Source: Duganella guangzhouensis
GTDB lineage: Bacteria > Pseudomonadota > Gammaproteobacteria > Burkholderiales > Burkholderiaceae_D
Direction of reading: 5' to 3'
DNA: 64,000 nt
Assembly (NCBI RefSeq): GCF_009674535.1
Contig: NZ_WKJK01000007.1
Location: 124,001-188,000 of the forward strand
Position numbers and translations under genes: made by a program. The notes under the pieces were generated by a model. The model did not search any database, was not told the DNA's origin, and saw only the letters and a list, made by a program, of their open reading frames with translations. Shown here in pieces: positions 33,692 to 42,329 of this stretch (position 1 is its first letter; the number at the start of each line of letters is the position of its first letter).

Positions 33692-34409
33692 GACCTTCTT
33701 TGCCGGTGCCGCCGCCATGGCCAGCGCGCTGGCGGCCGTGGTGCTGCTGACCGGCGCGCGCGAGCCGCGCAATGCGCAGTTTGACGAAATCACCGTCGGC
33801 CGCATCAACATCGTCGAACCGGATGGCAGCAAGCGGCTGGTGATTTCCAACCGCGCCCAATTCCCCGGCGACTTCATGCAGGGCAAGGAAGGCGAACGCC
33901 CCGACCGCCGCTCATTTGCCGGCATGATTTTCGTGAACGAGGAAGGCACCGAAAATGGCGGCCTGATCCAGAAAGGCAGCATCGGCCCGGATGGCAAGAT
34001 CAGCTCCGGCCTGTCGCTGACCTTTGACCGCTTCCGCCAGGATCAGGCGCTACAACTGCTGAACACCGACAGCAACGACTGGCAGCAAACCGCCATCAAG
34101 ATCAACGACGTGCCCTACTTCGAGCTGACTTCGCTCGCCGACCAGCAACGCTTCGGCCAAGAGGCCAGGCAGTTGCCGGCCGCCGAGCGCCAGGCGTACT
34201 GGCAAAAACTCAACGATGCCGGACGCCTCGGCGCCAACCGCATCTGGCTGGGCAATACGCGCGACAAGGGCTCAGCCCTGCAACTCAAGGATGCCCAAGG
34301 TCGCACGCGCATGATGCTGCTGGTCAGCGCGAGCGGGGCGGCGGAAATCCAGATGCTGGACGAAGCCGGCAAAGTGATCCGCACCATTACGCCGACCAGC
34401 GGCCTGTGA
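33678..34409 (+). CDS. Exported or membrane-anchored partner of the XRE regulator, unknown
   Basis: Not a named family that I recognise. 243 residues with an N-terminal hydrophobic segment (about 5-26, FAGAAAMASALAAVVLLTGA), which may be a signal anchor or cleavable signal. The rest is a mostly beta exported domain: two similar segments, INIVEPDGSKRLVISN near the start and LQLKDAQGRTRMMLLVSA near the end, look like repeats of one beta motif. GGGAGG lies four bases before the ATG. It overlaps the XRE gene and is thus its likely partner or signal receiver. Confidence 0.75.
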   Translation: MSQLKTFFAGAAAMASALAAVVLLTGAREPRNAQFDEITVGRINIVEPDGSKRLVISNRAQFPGDFMQGKEGERPDRRSFAGMIFVNEEGTENGGLIQKGSIGPDGKISSGLSLTFDRFRQDQALQLLNTDSNDWQQTAIKINDVPYFELTSLADQQRFGQEARQLPAAERQAYWQKLNDAGRLGANRIWLGNTRDKGSALQLKDAQGRTRMMLLVSASGAAEIQMLDEAGKVIRTITPTSGL

Positions 34410-34424
34410 GCCGGCGGCGCGCGG

Positions 34425-36665
34425 TTAGGCGCCCTTCTTCTTGGCCTTCACCACTTCCAGCTTGGGTGCCTGTGGGCCGAAGATCTCGGCGATGCGCTCC
34501 AGTCGCAGCGCCGCCTCGCCGGTCAGCGTGCCGGTCGCGCCCGCCACTTGACGAACGATGCCCAGCGCCGCCGCGCGCGCTTCCGGTTCCTCCGGCAGCA
34601 GCAGCGGCAAGTCGCTGAGCGCCTGCTCCTCGTTCACCTGCAGCATCAGATATTGCTCGCGTAAGATCTTCTTCAGCAGCGTGACGCTCATCTCCTTGTC
34701 GTCCGAGGTGCGCAGGCGCAGCGCGCGCATGGCGGCAAAGGCACGTTCGTCGGCCGCGCTCATCTCCGGGCTGCGGAAAATGTACAGCAAGCCGCGAATG
34801 ATGCCCTCGGTCACGCCGCCTTCCTTGGTGCGCAGCGCCGCCGCCGAGCGGTTGGCGTTGATGGTGGCCTCGCGCGCGATGTCGCGGCCGATGCGGCGCG
34901 GCTTGCCGCCATCGGTGTTCAAGCCGACCAGTGCCTGCAGCACCGGCGAACCATACACGCTGAGGAAGATGTTTTCGGTCGCCTGGTCGCGCGCCTCCTG
35001 ATAGCGGTCCAGTGCCGCGACAATCTGTTTCGACCATGCTTCCTGCAACTGCAGGAACACATTGTCCTTGGCCACCGGGCGGCGCTCGGCGCGCACTTTC
35101 TCGGCCAGCTGGGGAATGTTGTTCAGCAGCGGATTCTTGTTGGAGAACATGGTGTAACGCATGCGCAGCGGATGCGCCTCGCGCAGATGTTCGGCAGTGG
35201 TCTCGCTCACCAGCGACTTCACGATCGGGCTGGCAAAGGTCTGGTACAAGCCCTTGTTGATTTCCGATACCCGCGCCACGGTGGCGAAGCGGCGCTCGTC
35301 CTCCACATCGTTGCCGCCCAGCGCGCGCAGCGCATCCAGGTTGCGGCGCTCGAAGCGCATCACATAATCGCCGGCCGCCAGATCGCCGGCGGCGATTTCG
35401 GCCTGCAGCATCTCTTCATCCTTGTCGAGGAACACCGCCTCGTACAGGCCGGGCGGCATGATGTCGATCATGTCCATCGCCGCCGTGAATTCCTCGTGCT
35501 CCTTGTTGGCCACCGAGGCCGACACGAAGATGCCCAAGTGGCCTATGCTCTGGTGCATCGAGTAAATAATGGTCTGGCCGCCGGACACCAGCGCCGCGTC
35601 GTCCTCGTACAGATCCAGCACCCAGCCCAGCGCCTGCTGCGGCGGCGTGATGTCGTCGCCCCACGAGCAGAACACCACGATCGGCGACTTCACGTTGCGC
35701 AGGTCGATACGGTGGCCGGCGCTGTCCAGCAGCGCGGCGTCGCTGAGGCGGTTGCCGACAAACAGCGAGTCGGCGATGTATTGCATCTCGCCGGCGTTCA
35801 GCAGCACCGGATTGCCCCACCATTTTTCAAAGTCGAGGAAGCGCTGCGCTTCGGTATCGATCTTCGAATAGACATTGTAGTTCTTGGACCAGAAGGTGTT
35901 GGCCGGATTCATCTTCTCGAAGTTGGCCACCAGCTGGGCGCCGTCGAACACGCCCTTGCCCAGATCGCCCGCGAGCGCGGTCATCCAGGTGCCGCCAAGT
36001 ATGCCGCCAAGATAGCGCAGCGGATTCTTGCCGCGCACGCCAGCCCAGTACGACAGCGGCGCGCCGGCCAGCACCAGCGGCCCCACCAGATCGGGATTGA
36101 GGGCGCTGGTCATCATGATTTGCCAGCCAGCCTGGCAGTTGCCGATCAGCGCAGGTTTGCCGTCGGCCTGCGGATGGCGCTCGGCCACCTTGGCGATGAA
36201 CAGTGCTTCGGCGCGGCATACATCCTCGATGGTTTGGCCGGGCACCGGATGCGGCGTGAAGCCGACGAAATAACAGGGGTGACCGGCCTTCAGCACCACG
36301 CCAATTTCACTGTCGTGCTTCATGCCGCCGATGCCGGGACCATGGCCGGCGCGCGGGTCGAACACGATGAACGGGCGCTTGGTCGGATCAGGCTCGACGC
36401 CGTCCGGCTGCTTGATCTTCAGCAGGCCGTAGTTGACCGGGCGCTCCAGATGACGCCCATCCATCACCACTTCAAATTCAAACGTCAGCACGTGCGGTGC
36501 GGTCTGTTCGGCGCGATGATTGCGCTCGTCACCGCGCTCGCGCAGCACGTCCAGGAACAGCACGCTGCGCTGGCAGGCGTCGACCCAGTAGTCGGTCGCC
36601 TGCTGCGCAAGGTTGTAGGGATTGCCAGGCCAATTCAGCCAGGAATAGCTCTTGTCGTCACTCAA
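34425..36665 (-). CDS. DUF3141 protein, PhaC-like alpha/beta hydrolase
   Basis: Large cytosolic protein of 746 residues. The N-terminal 400 residues resemble polyhydroxyalkanoate synthases. A lipase-like box with Cys (LIGNCQAGWQ), an Asp in CSWGDDITPPQQ and a His in QSIGHLGIF make a plausible Cys-Asp-His triad. The C-terminal 300 residues are helical and specific to DUF3141. The start is a TTG at 36665 with GGAGG six bases upstream; no ATG fits. No phasin, PhaA/B or PhaR gene is nearby. It could be a polyester synthase, hydrolase or related acyltransferase. It converges on the 33678 gene and is preceded by a PEP-CTERM gene running the same way. Confidence 0.85.
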   Translation of the reverse strand: MSDDKSYSWLNWPGNPYNLAQQATDYWVDACQRSVLFLDVLRERGDERNHRAEQTAPHVLTFEFEVVMDGRHLERPVNYGLLKIKQPDGVEPDPTKRPFIVFDPRAGHGPGIGGMKHDSEIGVVLKAGHPCYFVGFTPHPVPGQTIEDVCRAEALFIAKVAERHPQADGKPALIGNCQAGWQIMMTSALNPDLVGPLVLAGAPLSYWAGVRGKNPLRYLGGILGGTWMTALAGDLGKGVFDGAQLVANFEKMNPANTFWSKNYNVYSKIDTEAQRFLDFEKWWGNPVLLNAGEMQYIADSLFVGNRLSDAALLDSAGHRIDLRNVKSPIVVFCSWGDDITPPQQALGWVLDLYEDDAALVSGGQTIIYSMHQSIGHLGIFVSASVANKEHEEFTAAMDMIDIMPPGLYEAVFLDKDEEMLQAEIAAGDLAAGDYVMRFERRNLDALRALGGNDVEDERRFATVARVSEINKGLYQTFASPIVKSLVSETTAEHLREAHPLRMRYTMFSNKNPLLNNIPQLAEKVRAERRPVAKDNVFLQLQEAWSKQIVAALDRYQEARDQATENIFLSVYGSPVLQALVGLNTDGGKPRRIGRDIAREATINANRSAAALRTKEGGVTEGIIRGLLYIFRSPEMSAADERAFAAMRALRLRTSDDKEMSVTLLKKILREQYLMLQVNEEQALSDLPLLLPEEPEARAAALGIVRQVAGATGTLTGEAALRLERIAEIFGPQAPKLEVVKAKKKGA

Positions 36666-36778
36666 GGTACGCCTCCATGCGGTTTTGCTGCCACGCACCA
36701 AAGTACCCCAGTAACCGGGAAAAGGCAAACAAATTCCCTGACACTTGTTATGGCTACCCTGCCCTGTGTCCGCCGAGC

Positions 36779-37534
36779 TCAGGCGCCGCGCTGACGGCGC
36801 TGGCGGCGTTGCAGCGCCCCCAGCAACACCAGACCGCCGGCCAGCATGGCCCAGGTCTGCGGCTCCGGCACCGGCGCCAGCTGTTCCACAGTGAAGCTGG
36901 TGAACAAGACCGCAGTGGCCGCCGTCTGGTCGGAATAATTGGTCAGGTCAAACCACGCCCAGCCGGTGGTGGAGTCATCGGTGAGCGAGGAAATCACCGT
37001 GAAGCCACTTTGCCCGTCCAGCTTGTATGCCTTGGTCAGCGTATTGCCGATGCGCGTGATCTGCAAGGTGATCAGTGGCGTGGCGACGGCGCTGTAACCG
37101 GTGCTGCTAAAGCCGTCGCCAGCCGAGTCGCCCAGCCAGTTGGTGCCGAAGCTGATGCCGGTATAGCCAGTCGGCGTATCCAGGAAGAAACCGGCGCCGC
37201 CGGCGCCGTTATACGACGAATCGGCGGTCACGGTGGCGATGAAGTCGCCCGCAATGCCAACATTGGTTTGCACGTGCGGACCGTCCGGATAGATGCTGCC
37301 GGGCAGGGTAAAAGTTTTCGCCAGCGCCAGATAGCCGTCGCCGGTGCTGACGATCCACGGCAACACCACGTCGGGCGACCAACTGCCATTCTTGAGTATG
37401 TGGACCTGCAGATTGGGATCCAGCGTGCTGGTGCTGAAATCGGCGACATAAGTGGTGTTGGCTTTAGCTTGCAGCGCGGTCAGCAAAAGCAGTCCGCACA
37501 GCGCCCGTCCCAGGCGCGAGGTGGCAAAACGCAT
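36779..37534 (-). CDS. PEP-CTERM-sorted exported protein
   Basis: 251 residues with a signal peptide (MRFATSRLGRALCGLLLLTA, cleavage near AKA). A beta-sandwich-like domain follows, with many Thr/Ser/Gly residues. The C-terminal sorting signal is VPEPQTWAMLAGGLVLLG, then a basic RRQRRQ tail, typical of exosortase substrates. Such proteins are released or attached at the surface, often with exopolysaccharide. AGGGG lies eight bases before the ATG at 37534. No exosortase is in the window. Sequence features such as IVSTGDGYLALAKTFTLPG give no enzymatic hint. Confidence 0.9.
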   Translation of the reverse strand: MRFATSRLGRALCGLLLLTALQAKANTTYVADFSTSTLDPNLQVHILKNGSWSPDVVLPWIVSTGDGYLALAKTFTLPGSIYPDGPHVQTNVGIAGDFIATVTADSSYNGAGGAGFFLDTPTGYTGISFGTNWLGDSAGDGFSSTGYSAVATPLITLQITRIGNTLTKAYKLDGQSGFTVISSLTDDSTTGWAWFDLTNYSDQTAATAVLFTSFTVEQLAPVPEPQTWAMLAGGLVLLGALQRRQRRQRGA

Positions 37535-37630
37535 GATAGATCCCCTGTCGTAGTCTAATCGCCCAAGTCGGGCAAAAATTATCATATCGACAGGTTTTTC
37601 GCACCGCATCATCAAAACTGATGAAGACGA

Positions 37631-37659
37631 AAAAAAACCGCCTCGAAAGGCGGTTTTTT
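37631..37659. terminator. Bidirectional terminator after typA
   Basis: A stem aaccgcct with aggcggtt around the tetraloop CGAA, extended by A/T pairing, has an A-run on one side and a T-run on the other. It begins 19 bp past the typA stop. Confidence 0.93.
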
Positions 37660-37677
37660 GTGGCCGGCGATGTCGGC

Positions 37678-39513
37678 TTATGCGCCTTCGCGCGAAGCTT
37701 TCTTACGCTCGTGCTCTTTCAGGTGACGCTTGCGCAGACGGATCGATTTCGGGGTGATTTCTACCAGTTCGTCGTCGTCGATGAATTCAACAGCGTATTC
37801 CAGCGACATCTGGATCGGCGGCACCAGGCGCACCGCTTCGTCGGTACCAGACGAACGCACGTTGGTCAGCTGCTTGCCCTTGATCGGGTTAACCACCAGA
37901 TCGTTGTCACGCGAGTGGATACCGATGATCATGCCTTCGTACACTGGGTCGTTGTGGACCACGAACATACGGCCGCGATCTTGCAGTTTCCAGATCGCGT
38001 AGGCAACGGCGGCGCCGTCGTCTTGCGAGATCAGCACGCCGTTACGACGGCCGCCCAGTTCGCCTTTCGAGTTATCGACCGGTGCGTACGCATCGAACAC
38101 GTGCGACATCAGGCCGGTACCACGGGTCAGGGTCATGAACTCGCCCTGGAAGCCGATCAGGCCACGGGCTGGAATACGGTATTCCAGACGCACACGGCCT
38201 TTGCCGTCGGATTCCATGTTTTGCAGGTCGCCACGACGACGGCCCAGTTCTTCCATCACGCCGCCCTGGTTGGCTTCTTCAACGTCAACCGACAGTTGCT
38301 CGAACGGCTCGTGGCGTACGCCATCCACCATTTTGAACACCACGCGTGGACGCGATACGGCCAGCTCGAAACCTTCACGACGCATGTTTTCGATCAGGAT
38401 GGTCAGGTGCAGCTCGCCGCGGCCCGATACTTCGAAAGTGGTGTCGTCTTCGGTTGGGGCAACGCGCAGTGCCACGTTGGCTTTCAGTTCTTTGTCCAGA
38501 CGGTCGCGCAGTTGACGCGAAGTCACGAACTTGCCTTCGCGGCCAGCCAGCGGCGAGTTGTTGACCATGAAGTTCATGGTCAGGGTAGGTTCGTCGACGG
38601 TCAGCATCGGCAGCGCGTCCGGGGTGTCCGGTGCGCACACGGTCGAGCCGATGCCGATTTCTTCGATACCGTTGATCAGCACGATGTCGCCGGCAACCGC
38701 GTCATCCACCAGCACGCGCTCCAGACCTTTGAAGTTCAGCACCTGGTTGATGCGGCCTTTGATCGGGGTCGCGCCCGGACCGTTCAGAACGATCACGTCC
38801 TGGCCGGTTTTAACGCGGCCGCGGTTGATACGGCCAATGCCGATCTTGCCGACGTACGACGAGTAGTCCAGCGAGGTGATTTGCATCTGCAGCGGACCGT
38901 CCGGATTGTCGTCACGGACTGGCACGTGTTCCAGGATGGCGTCGAACAGTGGCTTCATGTCGCCCGAGCGCACGTCTTCGGTCAGGCCGGCGTAGCCGTT
39001 CAGGCCCGATGCGTAAACGATAGGGAAGTCCAGTTGCTCGTCGGTGGCGCCCAGTTTGTCGAACAGTTCGAAGGTCTGGTTGATGGCCCAGTCAGCGCGC
39101 GCGCCTGGACGGTCCACCTTGTTGACCACCACGATCGGCTTCAGGCCCAGCGCCAGCGCTTTACGGGTCACGAAACGGGTCTGTGGCATTGGGCCTTCTT
39201 GCGCATCCACCAGCAGCAGCACCGAGTCCACCATCGACAGCACGCGCTCCACCTCGCCGCCGAAGTCGGCGTGGCCTGGGGTGTCGACGATGTTGATGTG
39301 CGTGCCTTCGTACTCAACCGCGCAGTTTTTCGACAGAATGGTAATGCCGCGCTCTTTTTCGAGGTCGTTCGAGTCCATCACGCGGGTGTCGACCGCCTGG
39401 TTTTCGCGGAAGGTACCCGACTGGCGCAGCAGTTGGTCAACCAGCGTGGTTTTGCCGTGGTCAACGTGGGCGATGATAGCAATATTGCGAATTGCGCGTT
39501 TAGTATTAGACAT
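37678..39513 (-). CDS. typA: Ribosome-associated GTPase TypA/BipA
   Basis: Translational GTPase of 611 residues involved in 50S assembly and stress adaptation. G-domain motifs are G1 [10 protein letters not shown] (residues 15-24), G3 [14 protein letters not shown] and G4 NKVDRPGA. Domains II and III, the EF-G-like domain V and the BipA-specific C-terminal domain ([20 protein letters not shown]) all follow. The family N-terminus starts at the ATG at 39513. In related bacteria typA usually lies next to truB. Here a plus-strand efflux operon of about 5 kb separates them. Confidence 0.97.
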   Translation of the reverse strand: MSNTKRAIRNIAIIAHVDHGKTTLVDQLLRQSGTFRENQAVDTRVMDSNDLEKERGITILSKNCAVEYEGTHINIVDTPGHADFGGEVERVLSMVDSVLLLVDAQEGPMPQTRFVTRKALALGLKPIVVVNKVDRPGARADWAINQTFELFDKLGATDEQLDFPIVYASGLNGYAGLTEDVRSGDMKPLFDAILEHVPVRDDNPDGPLQMQITSLDYSSYVGKIGIGRINRGRVKTGQDVIVLNGPGATPIKGRINQVLNFKGLERVLVDDAVAGDIVLINGIEEIGIGSTVCAPDTPDALPMLTVDEPTLTMNFMVNNSPLAGREGKFVTSRQLRDRLDKELKANVALRVAPTEDDTTFEVSGRGELHLTILIENMRREGFELAVSRPRVVFKMVDGVRHEPFEQLSVDVEEANQGGVMEELGRRRGDLQNMESDGKGRVRLEYRIPARGLIGFQGEFMTLTRGTGLMSHVFDAYAPVDNSKGELGGRRNGVLISQDDGAAVAYAIWKLQDRGRMFVVHNDPVYEGMIIGIHSRDNDLVVNPIKGKQLTNVRSSGTDEAVRLVPPIQMSLEYAVEFIDDDELVEITPKSIRLRKRHLKEHERKKASREGA

Positions 39514-39636
39514 GGTTGTATATGTGCGGAAAAACTGCGAGTGAGTACCTTCGAGGTACACGAAGCCGGCTAGTATAGCATGTTGCGATGCAACTGCTGT
39601 CGTCCGCTGCCTGAATATTTTTCAGGCAATCGTTGC

Positions 39637-39664
39637 GTTTGGTGCAATCGACGATTACCCAAAC
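39637..39664 (+). promoter_or_regulatory. Inverted-repeat operator candidate of the efflux operon
   Basis: GTTTGGtgcAATCG and CGATTacCCAAAC form a nearly perfect inverted repeat (one base of slip) around 39651, 64 bp before the MFS start. A TATACT -10-like element lies between site and gene. It may bind the LysR-type regulator at the end of the operon. Confidence 0.45.
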
Positions 39665-39727
39665 ATCAATTTTCGCAACGCACTGCCGTTTTTATACTGC
39701 TTCAGTGAGCAAACACTGGAGTTTTAT

Positions 39728-41239
39728 ATGCGACTGAGCGATTTACCCGCCGCCGCGCCAGCCGCTCAGACCGCGTTCGGACTGCGGCTGGCGACCGGCC
39801 TGGGCGGTGTGTTGCTGGCCGTGCTGATGGCGGGCCTGAACGAAAACATTACCAAAGCGGCACTCGGCGACATTCGCGGCGCCATGGGGATTGGCGCCGA
39901 CGATGGCGTCTGGCTGCTGGCGGTGTACGCCGCCGCCTCGGTCAGCGCGATGGCGTTTGCACCGTGGTGCTCGGTGACCTTCTCGCTGCGCCGCTTCACC
40001 ATCGGCGCGATTGCCGCGTTTGCGGTGCTGGGCCTGTTAAGCCCGTTCGCGCCGAACGTGCCGACGCTGTTGCTGCTGCGCGCACTGCAGGGCCTGGCCG
40101 GCGGCGCGCTGCCGCCGATGCTGATGACGGTGGCACTGCGCTTCCTGCCGGCCAACATCAAACTGTACGGTCTGGCCAGCTACGCGCTGACCGCCACCTT
40201 CGGCCCCAACCTGGCCACGCCGCTGACCGCGCTGTGGACCGAAGCCGCCGGCTGGCAATGGGCATTCTGGAACATCATCCCGCCCAGCCTGCTGGCGATG
40301 GCGGTCGTGGCCTGGGGCTTGCCGCAAGACCCGCTCAAGCTGGAGCGCTTGCGCCAATTCGACTGGCTGGGTCTGCTGTTGGGACTGCCGGCGATCTGCA
40401 TGCTAGTGCTGGGCCTGTCCTTGGGCGAACACTACAACTGGATGCAATCCGGCCTGATCGCCGTGCTGCTGGTCGGCGGCAGCCTGCTGCTGCTGGCGTT
40501 CATGGTCAACGAATGGTCGCATCCGCTGCCCTTCTTCAAGCTGCAACTGCTGGCGCGGCGCAATCTGTCACATGCACTGCTGACCTTGGGCGGCGTATTG
40601 TTCGTGCTGCTGGCGGCCAGCCGCATCCCGGGCGGCTTCCTGGCGCAGGTGCAGGGTTACCGGCCGCTGCAAAGCGCACCGCTATTCCTGCTGGTGGCGC
40701 TGCCGCAGTTACTGGCGCTGGTGGCGGTGGGCGCGCTGTGCAACCTGCGACGCGTCGATTGCCGCTGGGTGCTGGCGGCCGGACTCGGCCTGCTGGCGCT
40801 GTCCGCCGTGTTGGGGACGGCGATCACGCCGGAATGGCATCGCGACAACTTCTACCTGCTGCTGTCGCTGCACATCGTGGCGCAGCCGATGGCGGTGATC
40901 CCGCTGCTGATGCTGGCCACCACCGGTCTGCCGCCGCAGGATGGTCCGTTTGCCTCAGCCTGGTTCAACACCATCAAAGGCTTTGCCGCAGTGCTGGCCG
41001 GCGGCGTGCTGGATTTCGCCGGCACCGAACGCGCCCGCTTCCACGCCAGCGCCATGGCGGACCGGCTGGGCAACAGCCCCTGGCTCGACGCAACGGCGCC
41101 AGTGCTGCGCCAGTTGCATCAACGTGTGACCGCCGATACCGCCGCCGATATGTACTGGATTACCGCCGCGCTGGCGGCGGCCATGATCCTGCTGATTCCG
41201 GTGCTGCCCACGCGTGTCTATCCGCCGCGCGCAGCCTGA
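39728..41239 (+). CDS. MFS efflux transporter (DHA2/EmrB type)
   Basis: Inner-membrane proton-driven exporter of 503 residues with about 14 membrane helices. The N-terminal half has the drug:H+ antiporter features DIRGAMGIGADDGVWLLAVYAA and LLLRALQGLAGGALPPMLMTVA. It is the first gene of a four-gene operon with a membrane-fusion protein, an outer-membrane factor and a LysR regulator, which together would form a tripartite EmrAB-TolC-like pump. The substrate is unknown; aromatic acids or antibiotics are usual. The third product being NodT-like supports full export across both membranes. Confidence 0.9.
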   Translation: MRLSDLPAAAPAAQTAFGLRLATGLGGVLLAVLMAGLNENITKAALGDIRGAMGIGADDGVWLLAVYAAASVSAMAFAPWCSVTFSLRRFTIGAIAAFAVLGLLSPFAPNVPTLLLLRALQGLAGGALPPMLMTVALRFLPANIKLYGLASYALTATFGPNLATPLTALWTEAAGWQWAFWNIIPPSLLAMAVVAWGLPQDPLKLERLRQFDWLGLLLGLPAICMLVLGLSLGEHYNWMQSGLIAVLLVGGSLLLLAFMVNEWSHPLPFFKLQLLARRNLSHALLTLGGVLFVLLAASRIPGGFLAQVQGYRPLQSAPLFLLVALPQLLALVAVGALCNLRRVDCRWVLAAGLGLLALSAVLGTAITPEWHRDNFYLLLSLHIVAQPMAVIPLLMLATTGLPPQDGPFASAWFNTIKGFAAVLAGGVLDFAGTERARFHASAMADRLGNSPWLDATAPVLRQLHQRVTADTAADMYWITAALAAAMILLIPVLPTRVYPPRAA

Positions 41240-41261
41240 CCTTTTGAATACTGGAACCCTG

Positions 41262-42329
41262 ATGAAACATTTACCCAAAACTTCCGCGCTGGCGATCGCC
41301 GCCCTGCTGCTGTGCGGCGTCGCATATGGCGGCTCGCGTTTGCTGAGCACGCCGCAACTGCAAACCACCAACGACGCTTTCGTTGCCGCCGATGTCACCG
41401 TGCTGATGCCCAAAGTGAGCGGCATCGTGACCGAGGTGCCGGTGACCGACAACCAGGCCGTCAAAGCGGGCGATCTGCTGCTGCGCATCGACCCGCGCGA
41501 CTATCAGGCCGCGCTGGCGGCGGCGCAGGCTGGTGTCGCCAATGCGCAAGCCACGATCGACAACGCCGCCGCCACGCTGGAACGGCAACGCTTCCTGATC
41601 GCGCAGGCCGAGGCCACAGTGCGCGCTGACGATGCCGATCTGGTGCTGGCGCGCAGTGAGCTGGCGCGTTACAACCGTCTGGCCAGCCAAGGCGCCGGCA
41701 CCGCGCAGAACGCCCAGCAGGCACAGGCGAAGCACGACGCGTTGCAAGCCCGTTTGGCGCAAGATCGTGCCGCGTTGGGCGCCACCGGCCAGCAGCGCAA
41801 TGTGCTGCAAACCCAGCTAGCGGTGGCGCAGGCGCAGTTGCGCAAGGCGGAGGCCGTGCAGCAGCAGGCGGCGCTGGACCTGTCACACACTGAAGTGCGC
41901 GCGCCGCAGGATGGCGTGATTGCACGGCGCAGCGCGCGGGTTGGCGCGCACGTCGGCCCCGCGACCGCGCTAATGGCGGTGGTGCCCTTGCAGCAAGCCT
42001 ATGTGGTGGCGAATTTCCTCGAGACGCAGCTGGCGCGGGTACAGCCGGGCCAGCCGGTCAGCATTGCCGTGGACGGCTGGCCGGATGCGGTCGTCACCGG
42101 GCATGTCGAAAGTATCGCGGCGGCCACCGGGGCCACCTTCTCGGCCGCCGCGCCAGACAACGCGACCGGCAACTTCACCAAGGTCGTGCAGCGCATCCCG
42201 ACCCGGATAGCACTCGACAGCAACCCGGCATGGCGCGGCAAGCTACGGGTTGGCATGTCCGTCACCGCCAGCATCGACACCGCCGCCGCGCCCAAGCCGA
42301 CGCCGCTCGCAATGGCAGGTGCCCAATGA
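41262..42329 (+). CDS. Membrane-fusion (HlyD/EmrA-type) efflux protein
   Basis: Periplasmic adaptor of 355 residues that links the inner-membrane exporter to the outer-membrane channel. A single N-terminal membrane anchor (about 8-26) is followed by the lipoyl/barrel-hybrid start VSGIVTEVPVTDNQAVKAGD. A long coiled-coil hairpin follows (about 85-190, Ala/Gln-rich), then the returning lipoyl half RAPQDGVIARRSARVGAHV and a beta barrel. The ATG at 41262 has GGA nine bases upstream. Its stop overlaps the start of the outer-membrane factor gene (ATGA). Confidence 0.92.
   Translation: MKHLPKTSALAIAALLLCGVAYGGSRLLSTPQLQTTNDAFVAADVTVLMPKVSGIVTEVPVTDNQAVKAGDLLLRIDPRDYQAALAAAQAGVANAQATIDNAAATLERQRFLIAQAEATVRADDADLVLARSELARYNRLASQGAGTAQNAQQAQAKHDALQARLAQDRAALGATGQQRNVLQTQLAVAQAQLRKAEAVQQQAALDLSHTEVRAPQDGVIARRSARVGAHVGPATALMAVVPLQQAYVVANFLETQLARVQPGQPVSIAVDGWPDAVVTGHVESIAAATGATFSAAAPDNATGNFTKVVQRIPTRIALDSNPAWRGKLRVGMSVTASIDTAAAPKPTPLAMAGAQ

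Noticed and set aside
39609..39627. Hairpin gcctgaa/ttcaggc as a terminator
   Set aside because: It lies between two divergent gene starts, so no transcript should end there; the T-run is in the loop, not after the stem.
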